Shown here: positions 1 to 8,470 of the stretch, piece after piece
Position numbering within the stretch: position 1 is the stretch's first letter
How the letters are laid out: each line of letters begins with the position of its first letter
Assembly: GCA_003252535.1 (NCBI GenBank)
Contig: QKDN01000036.1
Coordinates: 1-64,000 of the forward strand
Direction of reading: 5' to 3'
DNA: 64,000 bases
From: Campylobacterota bacterium
Lineage (GTDB): Bacteria; Campylobacterota; Campylobacteria; Campylobacterales; Sulfurovaceae
Made by a program: the position numbers and the translations under genes
Notes under the pieces: generated by a model
What the model was told of the DNA's origin: nothing
The model's database searches: none
The model's input: the letters and a program-made list of their open reading frames with translations, nothing else

Positions 1-318
1 ATCTATTATTTCACTTAATAAATACAAAACAGATATAAATTCATTTTTTTCTTTTTCAATCAAACTAAATTCATTGATATGTGTTCTTAAAGTATGGATT
101 TCATTTTTTAGTTCCATAAAATTAGAGAATTTAATTTCATATGGAGACGGAAGTCGATGAAAATCTAATAGATTACAAAAAAGAGCAAGATTAGTCTTCA
201 TAAAGATTTCTTTGTTACGAATGAAAATAGCTTCATGTATTTTTTCATCCAAAGAAAGTACAGGATCAGTTGTACTCGCTGCTCTCTCTGTAAATCCGAT
301 GTGGATATCTAATGACAT
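1..318 (-). CDS. hypothetical protein, N-terminal part, runs off the left edge
   Basis: An open frame of 106 codons reads leftward from an ATG at 316-318 and has no stop before the window edge. A GGGAG-type ribosome binding site lies just upstream of the ATG. The start of the protein reads MSLDIHIGFTERAAS and is followed by a mixed, polar, Lys/Glu/Asn-rich sequence with no signal peptide or membrane segment. The base composition is much more AT-rich than the neighbouring mfd gene, which suggests horizontal acquisition. It lies 72 bp downstream of mfd in the same direction. I do not recognise a family, so no function is proposed. Confidence 0.6.
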   Translation of the reverse strand, partial: MSLDIHIGFTERAASTTDPVLSLDEKIHEAIFIRNKEIFMKTNLALFCNLLDFHRLPSPYEIKFSNFMELKNEIHTLRTHINEFSLIEKEKNEFISVLYLLSEIID

Positions 319-390
319 TTGTCACTCCCATTTTTATTCCATAAAAGAAATAGCGTTCGATAAAATCGAACCTACCCATCGCAGGCAACC

Positions 391-3375
391 CTACCTCCCC
401 CTCAAATACCCCATCGCCGTCGCAATAATATCATCATCATCCTTGCTCGGCGACTTGAGGACGAGGCGATCTTTGCCCTCCTCTTCGAACTCGATGAAGA
501 CATTCTGCTCGTAGCTGGAGACCTTGGTGATCCCCTGCTCTTTGGCGAGGACCTTCATGACGATGAGGTCGATGAACTGTCTCGTGACGGTGTCGAGCTT
601 GCCGAAGCGGTCGGCGATCTCCCCCTCTATCTCGTAGACCTCGCCCGTGCTCTCACACTGTGAGAGCCTGCGGTAGAGCTCGAGTCGAAGCCTGTCCTCG
701 CTGATGAGCTCCTCGCTGAGGTAGGCATCGACGCTGAGCTTCATATCGACGCTCTTCTCCTCTCTCTCAACCTTGCCGCTGAGCACCTTGATGGCATCCT
801 CTAGCATCCGCAGGTAGAGGGAGTAGCCGATCTGCTTGATATGGCCGCTCTGCGCCTCGCCGATGATGTTACCCCCGCCCCTGATCTCCAGATCGTGGAA
901 CGCCAGCACCGCGCCGCTGCCGAGCTGCGAGTGGGACTCGAGGGCGAGGAGACGGCGGCGGGCATTGTCGGTGAGCCGATCCTTGTCCTCGACGATGAAG
1001 TAGCCGTACCCCTCCTTCGCACCCCTGCCGACGCGGCCGCGCAGCTGGTGGAGGTCGGCGATGCCGAAGTTGTCCGCGCCGTCGACGATCATCGTGTTGG
1101 CGTGGGGCATGTGGATACCCGACTCGACGATGGAGGTGGAGAGGAGCATATCGTACTCCCCGTCCTCGAAGAGCATCATCTCCTGCTCGGTCTGCGCCGC
1201 GCTGATCTGCGAATGGAGGACGGCGATACGGAGCTTGGGGAGGATATCAAGGAGCTGTTTCTTCTTCTCCTCGATCCCTGCGATGGAATTGTAGACATAA
1301 AAGACCTGACCGCCGCGGCGGAGCTCGCGCATGATCGCCTCCTTGATGATCTTCTCATCGTAGCTCTTGACGAATGTCCGTACCCCCTGCCGCTCCATCG
1401 GCGGCGTGAGTATCTCGCTGAAACTCTTGATCTGCGAGAGGGCGAGGTTGAGCGAGCGCGGGATCGGGGTGGCGCTCATGCTCAGCAGGTGGGTGTCGAT
1501 CGAGAGCTCTTTGAGGGCTTCCTTCTGCTTGACGCCGAACTTGTGCTCCTCGTCGATCACGACGAGTGCGAGGCTGCGGAACTTCGCCCCAAGCAGTGCG
1601 TGGGTACCCACCACCATATCGATCGACCCGTCGGCGAGCCCGGCAAGGATCGACTTCTTCTCCTTGGCGCTCGTGAACCGGTCGAGCTTCGCGAGGCGGA
1701 ACTCGTACTTCCCGAACCTCTGCTTGAGCGACTTGAAGTGCTGGGAACTCAGCAGCGTGGTGGGGGCGATCATCAGCGTCTGGTAGCCCGCCTTGACCGC
1801 CGCCCACATCCCGTTCATCGCCACCTCGGTCTTGCCGAATCCCACATCGGCGCTCAACAACCTGTCCATCATCACGCCGCTCCCCATATCGTGGAGCATC
1901 TCGGAGATCGCCTGCTCCTGGTCCTCGGTGTGGATGAACCCCGCTTCCGCCATGAAGAGGGCGTGCTCCTCGGGCGAATAGTCGACCCTGATCCCCTTCT
2001 GGAGGTGGCGTTTGGCGGAGAGGTTGATGATCTCGCTGGCGATTGCGAAGAGCTTCTCCTTGACCTTCCCTTTGAGCTTCTTGAAGCTTGCTTTGCCGAG
2101 CTTGTCGAGGATGGGGAGCGCGCCCCCTTCGGCGATGTAGCGGTCGATCACTTCGAGGTTCTCCACCGGGACGAGGAGGCTGTCCTCGTTCTGGTAGAGG
2201 ATCACGACGAACTCCCTCGTCGCACCGAGTATCTCCCGCTTCTCTATCCCCTTGAATATCCCCACCCCGTGGTTCTCATGGACGACATAGTCGTTGGGTT
2301 TGAGGTCGTCGAGGACGATCGAGGCCTTCTTGACCCGCTTCTTTTTGAGCGGTTTATTCAGCGAGATGATGAGGCGGTCGTCCCCCATGATATTGACCAT
2401 CCCCTCCTGGTAGACGAACTCTATCCCCTCGAAAGAGTCGAGCTGGCTGCCCCGCACCACGCTCTCGTTGCGGGCGATGATGGTGATCTTCTTCTCTTTG
2501 TGGGCTTCGAGGAGGGCGTTTGCATTGACCACTTCGAGGTCGCGGAAACGGGTCGACTCGGGGAGTCTCTCGGTCGGGAGGGCTTCGCGTGGGATCAGCG
2601 GGGTCTGGAGGGAGTATATCTCACCGATCTCGTCGGCGAGGTTCGAGGTCGTGAGGGACTCGAACCGCTCGAAATAGTTCTCCCCCAGCTCATCCAGATG
2701 CCAGAATCCCAGCGAATCGATATCCCGCACGAAGGCATCGTAGCCGCTCCGCTCGCTCCGCAGCCGCCACCCCTCGTACTGCTCCTGCGTGAGGGCGAGG
2801 TAGGCGGGGATGACAGTGAACGCCTCGATCTCCTCGGGGAAGCTCTTCTGGCTGTCCTCGTCGTAGGTGCGGATGCTCTCGATATCGTTGTCGAAGAGGC
2901 TGATACGGTAGGGTTTGTCGGAGTTGATCGGGTAGATATCGATGATATCACCGCGGAATGAGACCTCGCCGCGGCTCGAAGCGATATCGACGAAGTGGTA
3001 GCCCCAGTAGTAGAGCTCGTCCTTGAACGCCCCCATATCGAGTTTGTCGCCGAACTCTATCTTTTTGCTCCGCAGCAGTTCGGCGCGCGGGAGGGGGAGG
3101 AGCATGGTGCGCAGCGGGGCGACGAGCACCTTTTTGGCTGTATTGGAGGCGAAGTAGCCGTTCAGTGCGGTGAGGAGGGCATAGAGCTCCTCCTGGTAGA
3201 CCCGCAGGTCTTCGCCGACCGATAGCCTCATATCGGGGAGCGCGTAGGCGTCGTAGCCGAGCAGCCCGGCGATATCGCGCGCGCTTGCGGCCTCTTTGTC
3301 GTCTTTGGCGATGAGGAGGAGTTCTTTCGAAAGCTTTTTTTCGAGCAGGTAGTGGTAGATATTGCTTTGGTACAT
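391..3375 (-). CDS. mfd: transcription-repair coupling factor Mfd
   Basis: This 994-residue protein matches the usual size of Mfd in Campylobacterota. Mfd is a cytosolic DNA translocase that removes RNA polymerase stalled at lesions and recruits UvrA. An N-terminal UvrB-like part is followed by the RNA-polymerase-interacting CarD-like domain at about 345-420 (VVHENHGVGIFKGIE). The helicase core has Walker A near residue 508 (SADVGFGKTE), a DEEH box near 607, and motif VI LHQLRGRVGRG. A C-terminal TRCF domain ends the protein. I chose the ATG at 3375 (MYQSNIYHYLLEKK). The frame stays open up to 3642, but that part crosses a large inverted repeat and does not look coding. Sure of the family. 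Confidence 0.95.
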   Translation of the reverse strand: MYQSNIYHYLLEKKLSKELLLIAKDDKEAASARDIAGLLGYDAYALPDMRLSVGEDLRVYQEELYALLTALNGYFASNTAKKVLVAPLRTMLLPLPRAELLRSKKIEFGDKLDMGAFKDELYYWGYHFVDIASSRGEVSFRGDIIDIYPINSDKPYRISLFDNDIESIRTYDEDSQKSFPEEIEAFTVIPAYLALTQEQYEGWRLRSERSGYDAFVRDIDSLGFWHLDELGENYFERFESLTTSNLADEIGEIYSLQTPLIPREALPTERLPESTRFRDLEVVNANALLEAHKEKKITIIARNESVVRGSQLDSFEGIEFVYQEGMVNIMGDDRLIISLNKPLKKKRVKKASIVLDDLKPNDYVVHENHGVGIFKGIEKREILGATREFVVILYQNEDSLLVPVENLEVIDRYIAEGGALPILDKLGKASFKKLKGKVKEKLFAIASEIINLSAKRHLQKGIRVDYSPEEHALFMAEAGFIHTEDQEQAISEMLHDMGSGVMMDRLLSADVGFGKTEVAMNGMWAAVKAGYQTLMIAPTTLLSSQHFKSLKQRFGKYEFRLAKLDRFTSAKEKKSILAGLADGSIDMVVGTHALLGAKFRSLALVVIDEEHKFGVKQKEALKELSIDTHLLSMSATPIPRSLNLALSQIKSFSEILTPPMERQGVRTFVKSYDEKIIKEAIMRELRRGGQVFYVYNSIAGIEEKKKQLLDILPKLRIAVLHSQISAAQTEQEMMLFEDGEYDMLLSTSIVESGIHMPHANTMIVDGADNFGIADLHQLRGRVGRGAKEGYGYFIVEDKDRLTDNARRRLLALESHSQLGSGAVLAFHDLEIRGGGNIIGEAQSGHIKQIGYSLYLRMLEDAIKVLSGKVEREEKSVDMKLSVDAYLSEELISEDRLRLELYRRLSQCESTGEVYEIEGEIADRFGKLDTVTRQFIDLIVMKVLAKEQGITKVSSYEQNVFIEFEEEGKDRLVLKSPSKDDDDIIATAMGYLRGR

Positions 3376-3392
3376 TGTAGGTCTCGCTGTTG

Positions 3393-3546
3393 TTTCCTGC
3401 CGGGATATCTCTGAAAACCGTGTACCCTGCTCCAAAGAGAGTGCGAGAAGCCGTGCGCCCAACCCATGAAATGGGCGCTTGCGTTCGCATGGTGCAGGAG
3501 CGCTCTCTTTGGAGCAGGTTTTTGGAGATGCCCGCCGGGGAGTTTC
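3393..3546. repeat. 154-bp imperfect inverted repeat upstream of mfd
   Basis: Two 19-bp arms at 3426-3444 and 3500-3518 (CCTGCTCCAAAGAGAGTGC and its complement) match at 18 of 19 positions. Weaker matching continues outward to about 3393 and 3546 (CCGGGATATCTC against GAGATGCCCGCCGG). A smaller hairpin, GCGCCCA/TGGGCGC, sits in the centre (3455-3478). The whole element lies in the leader of mfd, 18 bp before its start codon. It could be a non-autonomous mobile element remnant or a structured mRNA leader. Confidence 0.7.
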
Positions 3547-3653
3547 TTTTTGGGAGTGATTGTACAAAAAAAGTGATAAATCAGGCTTAATATATACGCA
3601 GACAACCAAAGAGGATTTATAATAACAAAAACCAATACTCATAAGGAGTCTCC

Positions 3654-4457
3654 ATGTCCATCCTCAGACACCTCTCCAGGGTCATGCTATCCGGTATCGG
3701 GTCCACACTGCTGCTCGCTGCCGCACCTGATCCAAAATGCCTTCTCATCCCCGATCCCGGCCCGTGCAAAGGGCTCTTTACGAAGTACTACTACGACGCC
3801 CCGGCCAACCAATGCAGGAGCTTCACCTACGGAGGGTGTCAGGGGGTCGTCCCCTTCGATACGATGGAGGAGTGCCGGGACACCTGCGTGACGATCGAAG
3901 AGACGGAACCCATCGACCGCAAACCGGCGATCTACCTCTACCCTACCCGCACCACGGATATCAGGGTCACACTCGCCCCGAAAGGTGTGATCATCGCCTC
4001 CGAACCCTCCTACAGGAACGGATGGAGGGTCCGGGTGGAGAGCGACGGTTCGATAGAGGGTGGCTACGGCTACCTCTTCTACGAGGTGAAGCTCCCCGCC
4101 GTCGAGATACCGCAGGAGGGGTGGGTCGTCGAAACGGCCAGACTCTCGGAGTGGTTCGACGAGTATCTCCCCAGGCTCGGGCTCAATGAGAAAGAGTCTT
4201 CCGAGTTCAAAAAATACTGGCTCCCGCTGCTGGGGAGTGCATCCCCCTACTACAGGATATCACTGCTGAGCCAGTCGTTCCTGGAAGAGAACATGGCACT
4301 CGCTATCGATCCGAAGCCCGATACCCTCATCAGGATCAACTTCCGCTTCGAACCGCTCCGGGAGGATGCAACGATCATCCGCCCCGAGATCGGGACACCG
4401 GAGAGAAAGGGCTTCGTCGCCGTGGAGTGGGGAGGGGTGCTGGCCGAACCCAGATAG
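3654..4457 (+). CDS. secreted Kunitz/BPTI-type inhibitor domain protein
   Basis: A 267-residue protein with a signal peptide (about residues 1-24, LLLAAA before PDPK). Next comes a Kunitz/BPTI domain with all six cysteines at 29, 38, 54, 62, 74 and 78, spaced 8-15-7-11-3, one short of the classic 12 in the fourth gap. The P1 position after Cys38 is Lys39, which in this family favours trypsin-like proteases. The C-terminal part begins with KPAIYLYPTRTTDIRVTLAP and contains GYGYLFYEVKLP. This resembles a domain of unknown function seen in bacterial secreted proteins with a KPxIYLYP motif. The RBS AAGGAG is 5 bp before the ATG. The gene is divergent from mfd and stands alone. Kunitz domains are mainly eukaryotic, so transfer is possible. 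Its target is unknown. Confidence 0.8.
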   Translation: MSILRHLSRVMLSGIGSTLLLAAAPDPKCLLIPDPGPCKGLFTKYYYDAPANQCRSFTYGGCQGVVPFDTMEECRDTCVTIEETEPIDRKPAIYLYPTRTTDIRVTLAPKGVIIASEPSYRNGWRVRVESDGSIEGGYGYLFYEVKLPAVEIPQEGWVVETARLSEWFDEYLPRLGLNEKESSEFKKYWLPLLGSASPYYRISLLSQSFLEENMALAIDPKPDTLIRINFRFEPLREDATIIRPEIGTPERKGFVAVEWGGVLAEPR

Positions 4458-4481
4458 CGGACGGGTGGCTCCTCCCGGGTG

Positions 4482-6398
4482 TTATTTCGTCCCGTTCCAG
4501 TCATAGAGATGGTTGGCGTAGAGGTAGCTTGCACTCTGGTAGTAGGTGACGGTGTCGAGCTCCTCCTCGCCGGAGACATTTGCATCGCGATATTTCGTAT
4601 CGCGCAGTGAGTTTTGCTCTATCGTATAACCGTGGATGCTCTTGTCCGGCTCGAGTATGGAGAGCTTCCCGTCACGCACCAGCCCGAGCCTCTGGTAGTT
4701 GCCGATAAAGGCGCGGGGTTTGTAATCCTGCGCGAGGATATCGCTCCCATAGAATTTGCTCCGATATTTCCATCCCATCAGAGAGAACAGCGTCGGCATC
4801 GTATCGATCTGCGAAGCAAGCCTGCTCACCCTTTGCGGCGCTATGAGTTTGGGAGCGTAGACGATGAGGGGTATCCTGTAACGGCACAGCGGCAGGGCGC
4901 TCTTACCAGCGCTCCCGCCGTTGTGGTCGGCGATGACGACGAAGATGGTGTTGTCGAACCACGGTTTGCTCCGAGCTTTCTCTATGAAATCCCCGATGGC
5001 GAAGTCAGTATACTTCACCGCGCCGTTGCGTCCTGTATGCGAAGGGATATCGATCTTGCCGTCCGGGTAGGTGTAGGGGCGGTGGTTGGAGGTGGTCATG
5101 ATATAGTTGAAGAAGGGTTTCCCTGCCCCGTATGACTTGTCCGCCTCCCTGATCGCCTTGTCGTAGAGGTCGCCGTCGCACACCCCCCAGACATTAGCGA
5201 AAGTGATCTCATCGTCCGAGAAACTGTCACGATCCACGATCTCGAAACCGTTGTGACCGAAAAAGTCGTTCATATTGTCGAAGTAGCCGTTGCCCGCGTA
5301 GATAAACCTGTTGTCGTAGCCCCGCTCCTTCGTGATGAACCCTGCGCTGAAAAGACCGTGGTTGTCAGGCCGCTTGACGATGCTTCGCCCCGGGGTCGGG
5401 GGGATCGAGAGGGTCACCGCCTCCATCCCGCGTACTGTCCTCGTCCCCGTAGCATAGAGGTTGTCGAAGAAGAGCGACTCTTTGGCGAGCTTGTCGAGAT
5501 TTGGGGTGATATCGCCCCTCTCGGTGCCGAATATCCCCATATACTCCGCGCTCAGGCTCTCGACCATGATCAGCATGATATTAGGTCTGATCTCGGGTCT
5601 CTCAGGGGTGATCTCTTTGAGGTGGCTGCTGTCAAAACCTTCGAGTCTGTCAAGTTCAGCCAATACGTTGGCGATCTTTTTGCTTTCGTAGAACTCATTA
5701 TAGTCGATCTCGTTGTTCCTGAATGCCGAGACGAAAGAGTAGATGCCGTTCTTTGCCAGTTCGTTATTGTACTGGTTCTCCGATATCTCGCTGAGATTCT
5801 GCTTCTCCATACCGAAGAAGGCGATGAGCGCCAGGAGGAAAAGGGGCGCAGTGATCCTGAACCGCTGCCCAAAGCTCTCGTCCGATCCGAACGGCAGGCT
5901 CAGATACGGCGTTTTCCTGAGCAGCAAAAGAAACAGCGCCATATTGACCACGAAGATGCCTCCCAGCAGCAGTGGCAGTGGGTAGGACTCAACGATATTC
6001 TGTATCACCTCGTGGGTATAGACGAGATAGTCGACCGCGATGAAATTGAACCGCTTGCCGAACTCCTCCCAGAAGAACCACTCCGAGACGCCGTTGAAGA
6101 GGACAAAATAGCTCGAAGCGAAGAATCCGGCCAGGAAGATGATACGGTGCACCTTCGAACGGAAAATACGCTGCGGCATCACGAGCAGGTAGAGCGCCAG
6201 TGGGAGGACGAAATAGAGCGCGCTCACCAGGTCATAGAAGAGACCTACCCCGTAGACCTTCACAAGCGCCGACACGCTGCTGTCCACCTCCGCTATATCG
6301 CCCAGCAGCAGGAGCGTCCTGGTCACGAAACTGACGCCGGCAAAAACCATTACCGCCAGCAGAAGCAGCCCAAAACGGCTGTTTTTCAATAATTTCAT
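4482..6398 (-). CDS. LtaS-like sulfatase-fold membrane transferase
   Basis: A 638-residue protein with about five hydrophobic membrane segments in the first ~215 residues and a periplasmic alkaline-phosphatase/sulfatase-fold domain. PNIMLIMVESLSAEYMG near residue 275 and YATGTRTVRG with the candidate nucleophile Thr near 317 place it in the LTA-synthase-like family, which transfers phosphoglycerol or phosphoethanolamine to envelope glycans or lipids. The substrate cannot be told from sequence. I chose the ATG at 6398 because AGAGGA is 8 bp upstream. A GTG at 6404 would add two residues. The gene converges on the Kunitz gene and diverges from batD. Confidence 0.85.
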   Translation of the reverse strand: MKLLKNSRFGLLLLAVMVFAGVSFVTRTLLLLGDIAEVDSSVSALVKVYGVGLFYDLVSALYFVLPLALYLLVMPQRIFRSKVHRIIFLAGFFASSYFVLFNGVSEWFFWEEFGKRFNFIAVDYLVYTHEVIQNIVESYPLPLLLGGIFVVNMALFLLLLRKTPYLSLPFGSDESFGQRFRITAPLFLLALIAFFGMEKQNLSEISENQYNNELAKNGIYSFVSAFRNNEIDYNEFYESKKIANVLAELDRLEGFDSSHLKEITPERPEIRPNIMLIMVESLSAEYMGIFGTERGDITPNLDKLAKESLFFDNLYATGTRTVRGMEAVTLSIPPTPGRSIVKRPDNHGLFSAGFITKERGYDNRFIYAGNGYFDNMNDFFGHNGFEIVDRDSFSDDEITFANVWGVCDGDLYDKAIREADKSYGAGKPFFNYIMTTSNHRPYTYPDGKIDIPSHTGRNGAVKYTDFAIGDFIEKARSKPWFDNTIFVVIADHNGGSAGKSALPLCRYRIPLIVYAPKLIAPQRVSRLASQIDTMPTLFSLMGWKYRSKFYGSDILAQDYKPRAFIGNYQRLGLVRDGKLSILEPDKSIHGYTIEQNSLRDTKYRDANVSGEEELDTVTYYQSASYLYANHLYDWNGTK

Positions 6399-6644
6399 TA
6401 TCACTTTCCTCTATAGTCAAATAGTTATATACCAATAACATTGTTTAATGAATTTTTCATGAATGAAGTTTGTGTATCTGCATCTATCCGTCGGATAATA
6501 CCTGTTGCAGGATAACGCAGGAAGTCCAGGAAAAATGCCGCCATTCTACCTGAGAAGTGTTAACAAAACATAGCGTCCGCTCCCGATTCGATTCACAATT
6601 CTATGGCATAATTGCGGAAATCGTTCAAACAACAAAGGATAATA

Positions 6645-8135
6645 ATGAAAAAGTTCTTATTGCCCATACTCTTTTTTCTGCTGTCGTTATCCTCGCTGCA
6701 CGGCGGCACCGTCAGCGCAAGGGTAGACGACCCCAATGCAGTTGCAGGCAACAGTGTCAACCTGATCCTCGAAGCGAGCGGGTCGAACATCAACTTCCCC
6801 GACATCAGCAGGATCGGCGAATATCCCGTAGAGAACAGGTCGACGACCATCCGCAGCTCCTTCAAAGTGATCAACGGTACGACCACGCAGGAGAACATCA
6901 GGCAGCTCGTGCTGACTTTCACCCCCACCAAAGAGATGATCATCGAGCCCTTCGAGATAGAGGTGGACGGACAGAAGCTCCGTACCGAACCGATCAAGCT
7001 CTCGCTCACCCCAAACACCGCCCCCTCTTTGCAAAGCAACGAGATGTTCTCCCTGAAGATGGATGCCAACAAGAAAGACATCTACGTCGGGGAGACCCTG
7101 CTGCTGTCGATCTACTTCACCGAATCGCGCCATGCCGACATCATGGACTTCAGGGGAGAGAGACCCGATCTGAGCCAGTTCGTCGTCAAAGAGATCGAGA
7201 ACGAAAAGACCTATCGCAAAGGGGACAATCTCGTCCACGAGTTCCGCTATCTCATCGCACCTACCAGGGAGGGAAACGTCACGATCAAGCCTATCTTCGC
7301 CAAGGTCGCCGAGAGGACCCGTGTACGTGACAACTTCTTCGGTACCTTCCTCGACCGTCCGAAATGGGACCAGATATCCTCCAACTCCCTCACCCTCCGT
7401 GTCAAACCCCTGCCGTCCAATGCCGACCTCGTAGGGGATTTCAAGCTCGCCCATGAGCTCGATACGACATCCACGAAGGTCAACAAACCGATCAACCTCA
7501 CCGTCACTATCAGCGGGGAAGGGAACCTCGAAGACTTCAACAAGCTCGCCTACGACATCCCCGGTGTCACCGTCTACAGCGACGATGCGAAGGTGGAGAG
7601 CCGTCTGGCCGGCAAGCAGATGATCAGTACCTATACCAAGAAGTTCGCGTTTATCTCCGACAGCAGCTTCACTATCCCCGGGCGGTCGTTCACCCTCTTC
7701 AACCCGAAGACGAATAAAACCAGCGAGCTGACCATCAGCAGCTACGATATCACCGTCGAAGGGAGCAAACCGAAGAGCGAACCGACGATCCACAGCGCAT
7801 CGGTGACAGATCAGCCGTCCCACACACAGCCGGAGCAGACCAAAGAACCAGCACGGAGCGAAAGCACCCTGACCAACAACCCCTTGCTGCTCGCTGCCGC
7901 ATTCGCCGCGGGCATCATCCTGACCCTGCTGGTCACGGTACTGCCCAGGATGTTCGGCGGACGCTCTGCGAAAGACCACAGGGACCCCCTCCATATCCTC
8001 TATCCCCACATCAGCGAAGATGCTGAAGCCGAGAAGATGGTACGCGATCTCTATGCCAAAAAGGGCGGTGACAAATCGGTCGTCATCGACAAGGCAAAGC
8101 TCAAAGCACTGATCGAAAAATACAGGGAGTCGTAA
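6645..8135 (+). CDS. batD: BatD-like aerotolerance protein
   Basis: A 496-residue protein starting MKKFLLPILFFLLSL, a signal peptide or anchor, followed by a long beta-rich periplasmic region (about 20-400) and one membrane helix near 413-435. A short cytoplasmic tail follows. BaeRF/BatD proteins have this layout and usually sit in moxR-bat operons. Here the gene is about 7 kb from batABC at 15.9-18.7 kb and alone. The ATG at 6645 has AAAGGA 5 bp upstream; a TTG at 6612 in the same frame lacks a binding site. Role in envelope stress or oxygen tolerance is inferred from the family; mechanism is not known. Confidence 0.8.
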   Translation: MKKFLLPILFFLLSLSSLHGGTVSARVDDPNAVAGNSVNLILEASGSNINFPDISRIGEYPVENRSTTIRSSFKVINGTTTQENIRQLVLTFTPTKEMIIEPFEIEVDGQKLRTEPIKLSLTPNTAPSLQSNEMFSLKMDANKKDIYVGETLLLSIYFTESRHADIMDFRGERPDLSQFVVKEIENEKTYRKGDNLVHEFRYLIAPTREGNVTIKPIFAKVAERTRVRDNFFGTFLDRPKWDQISSNSLTLRVKPLPSNADLVGDFKLAHELDTTSTKVNKPINLTVTISGEGNLEDFNKLAYDIPGVTVYSDDAKVESRLAGKQMISTYTKKFAFISDSSFTIPGRSFTLFNPKTNKTSELTISSYDITVEGSKPKSEPTIHSASVTDQPSHTQPEQTKEPARSESTLTNNPLLLAAAFAAGIILTLLVTVLPRMFGGRSAKDHRDPLHILYPHISEDAEAEKMVRDLYAKKGGDKSVVIDKAKLKALIEKYRES

Positions 8136-8470
8136 AATACCGTCCGCCGTCCCGAACCCGGTTTCAGGACCTGCCGGAGAGGGACTTCACGGTCCAGACC
8201 ATCTTTTTACTCTATGTGGACACTCCTCATACTTCCGAACAATCCGGCAACACACCCTATATCCTCCACGACCTGATCTGACTCGCCGCAGATTGCGGGG
8301 ATGAAACAATCCCCTAAGCCCCCGACTGCTATTATTGCAGCAACACAACATCGGTCATTGCAGGACAATAAAGATTCATAAAGTGCTCTGAGTCGTTCGC
8401 TATCAGTGCATTCATCTTCAATTCAAAAGTATGTGGATCGATATGTGAAAACTGTTTCAAGGAAGACTTC
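8136..8470. other. intergenic region between batD and the antiporter gene
   Basis: This 335-bp stretch has no convincing reading frame on either strand. It contains one short hairpin, GGGGAT/ATCCCC at 8297-8314, without a clear T-tract, which may help end batD transcription. The last 60 bp are AT-richer and hold the antiporter's ribosome binding site (AAGGAAG) just before 8471. I see no RNA gene in it. Confidence 0.5.

Noticed and set aside
212-514. 100-codon plus-strand frame at the left edge
   Set aside because: It spans the gap and the 3' end of mfd in antisense, and the opposite strand carries a better frame with a ribosome binding site.
841-2961. 706-codon open frame on the plus strand opposite mfd
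   Set aside because: It is the antisense shadow of a clear mfd gene in GC-rich DNA. The translation is an acidic, repetitive composition with no motif.
5253-6392. 379-codon plus-strand frame opposite the LtaS-like gene
   Set aside because: Shadow frame with charged, low-information translation.
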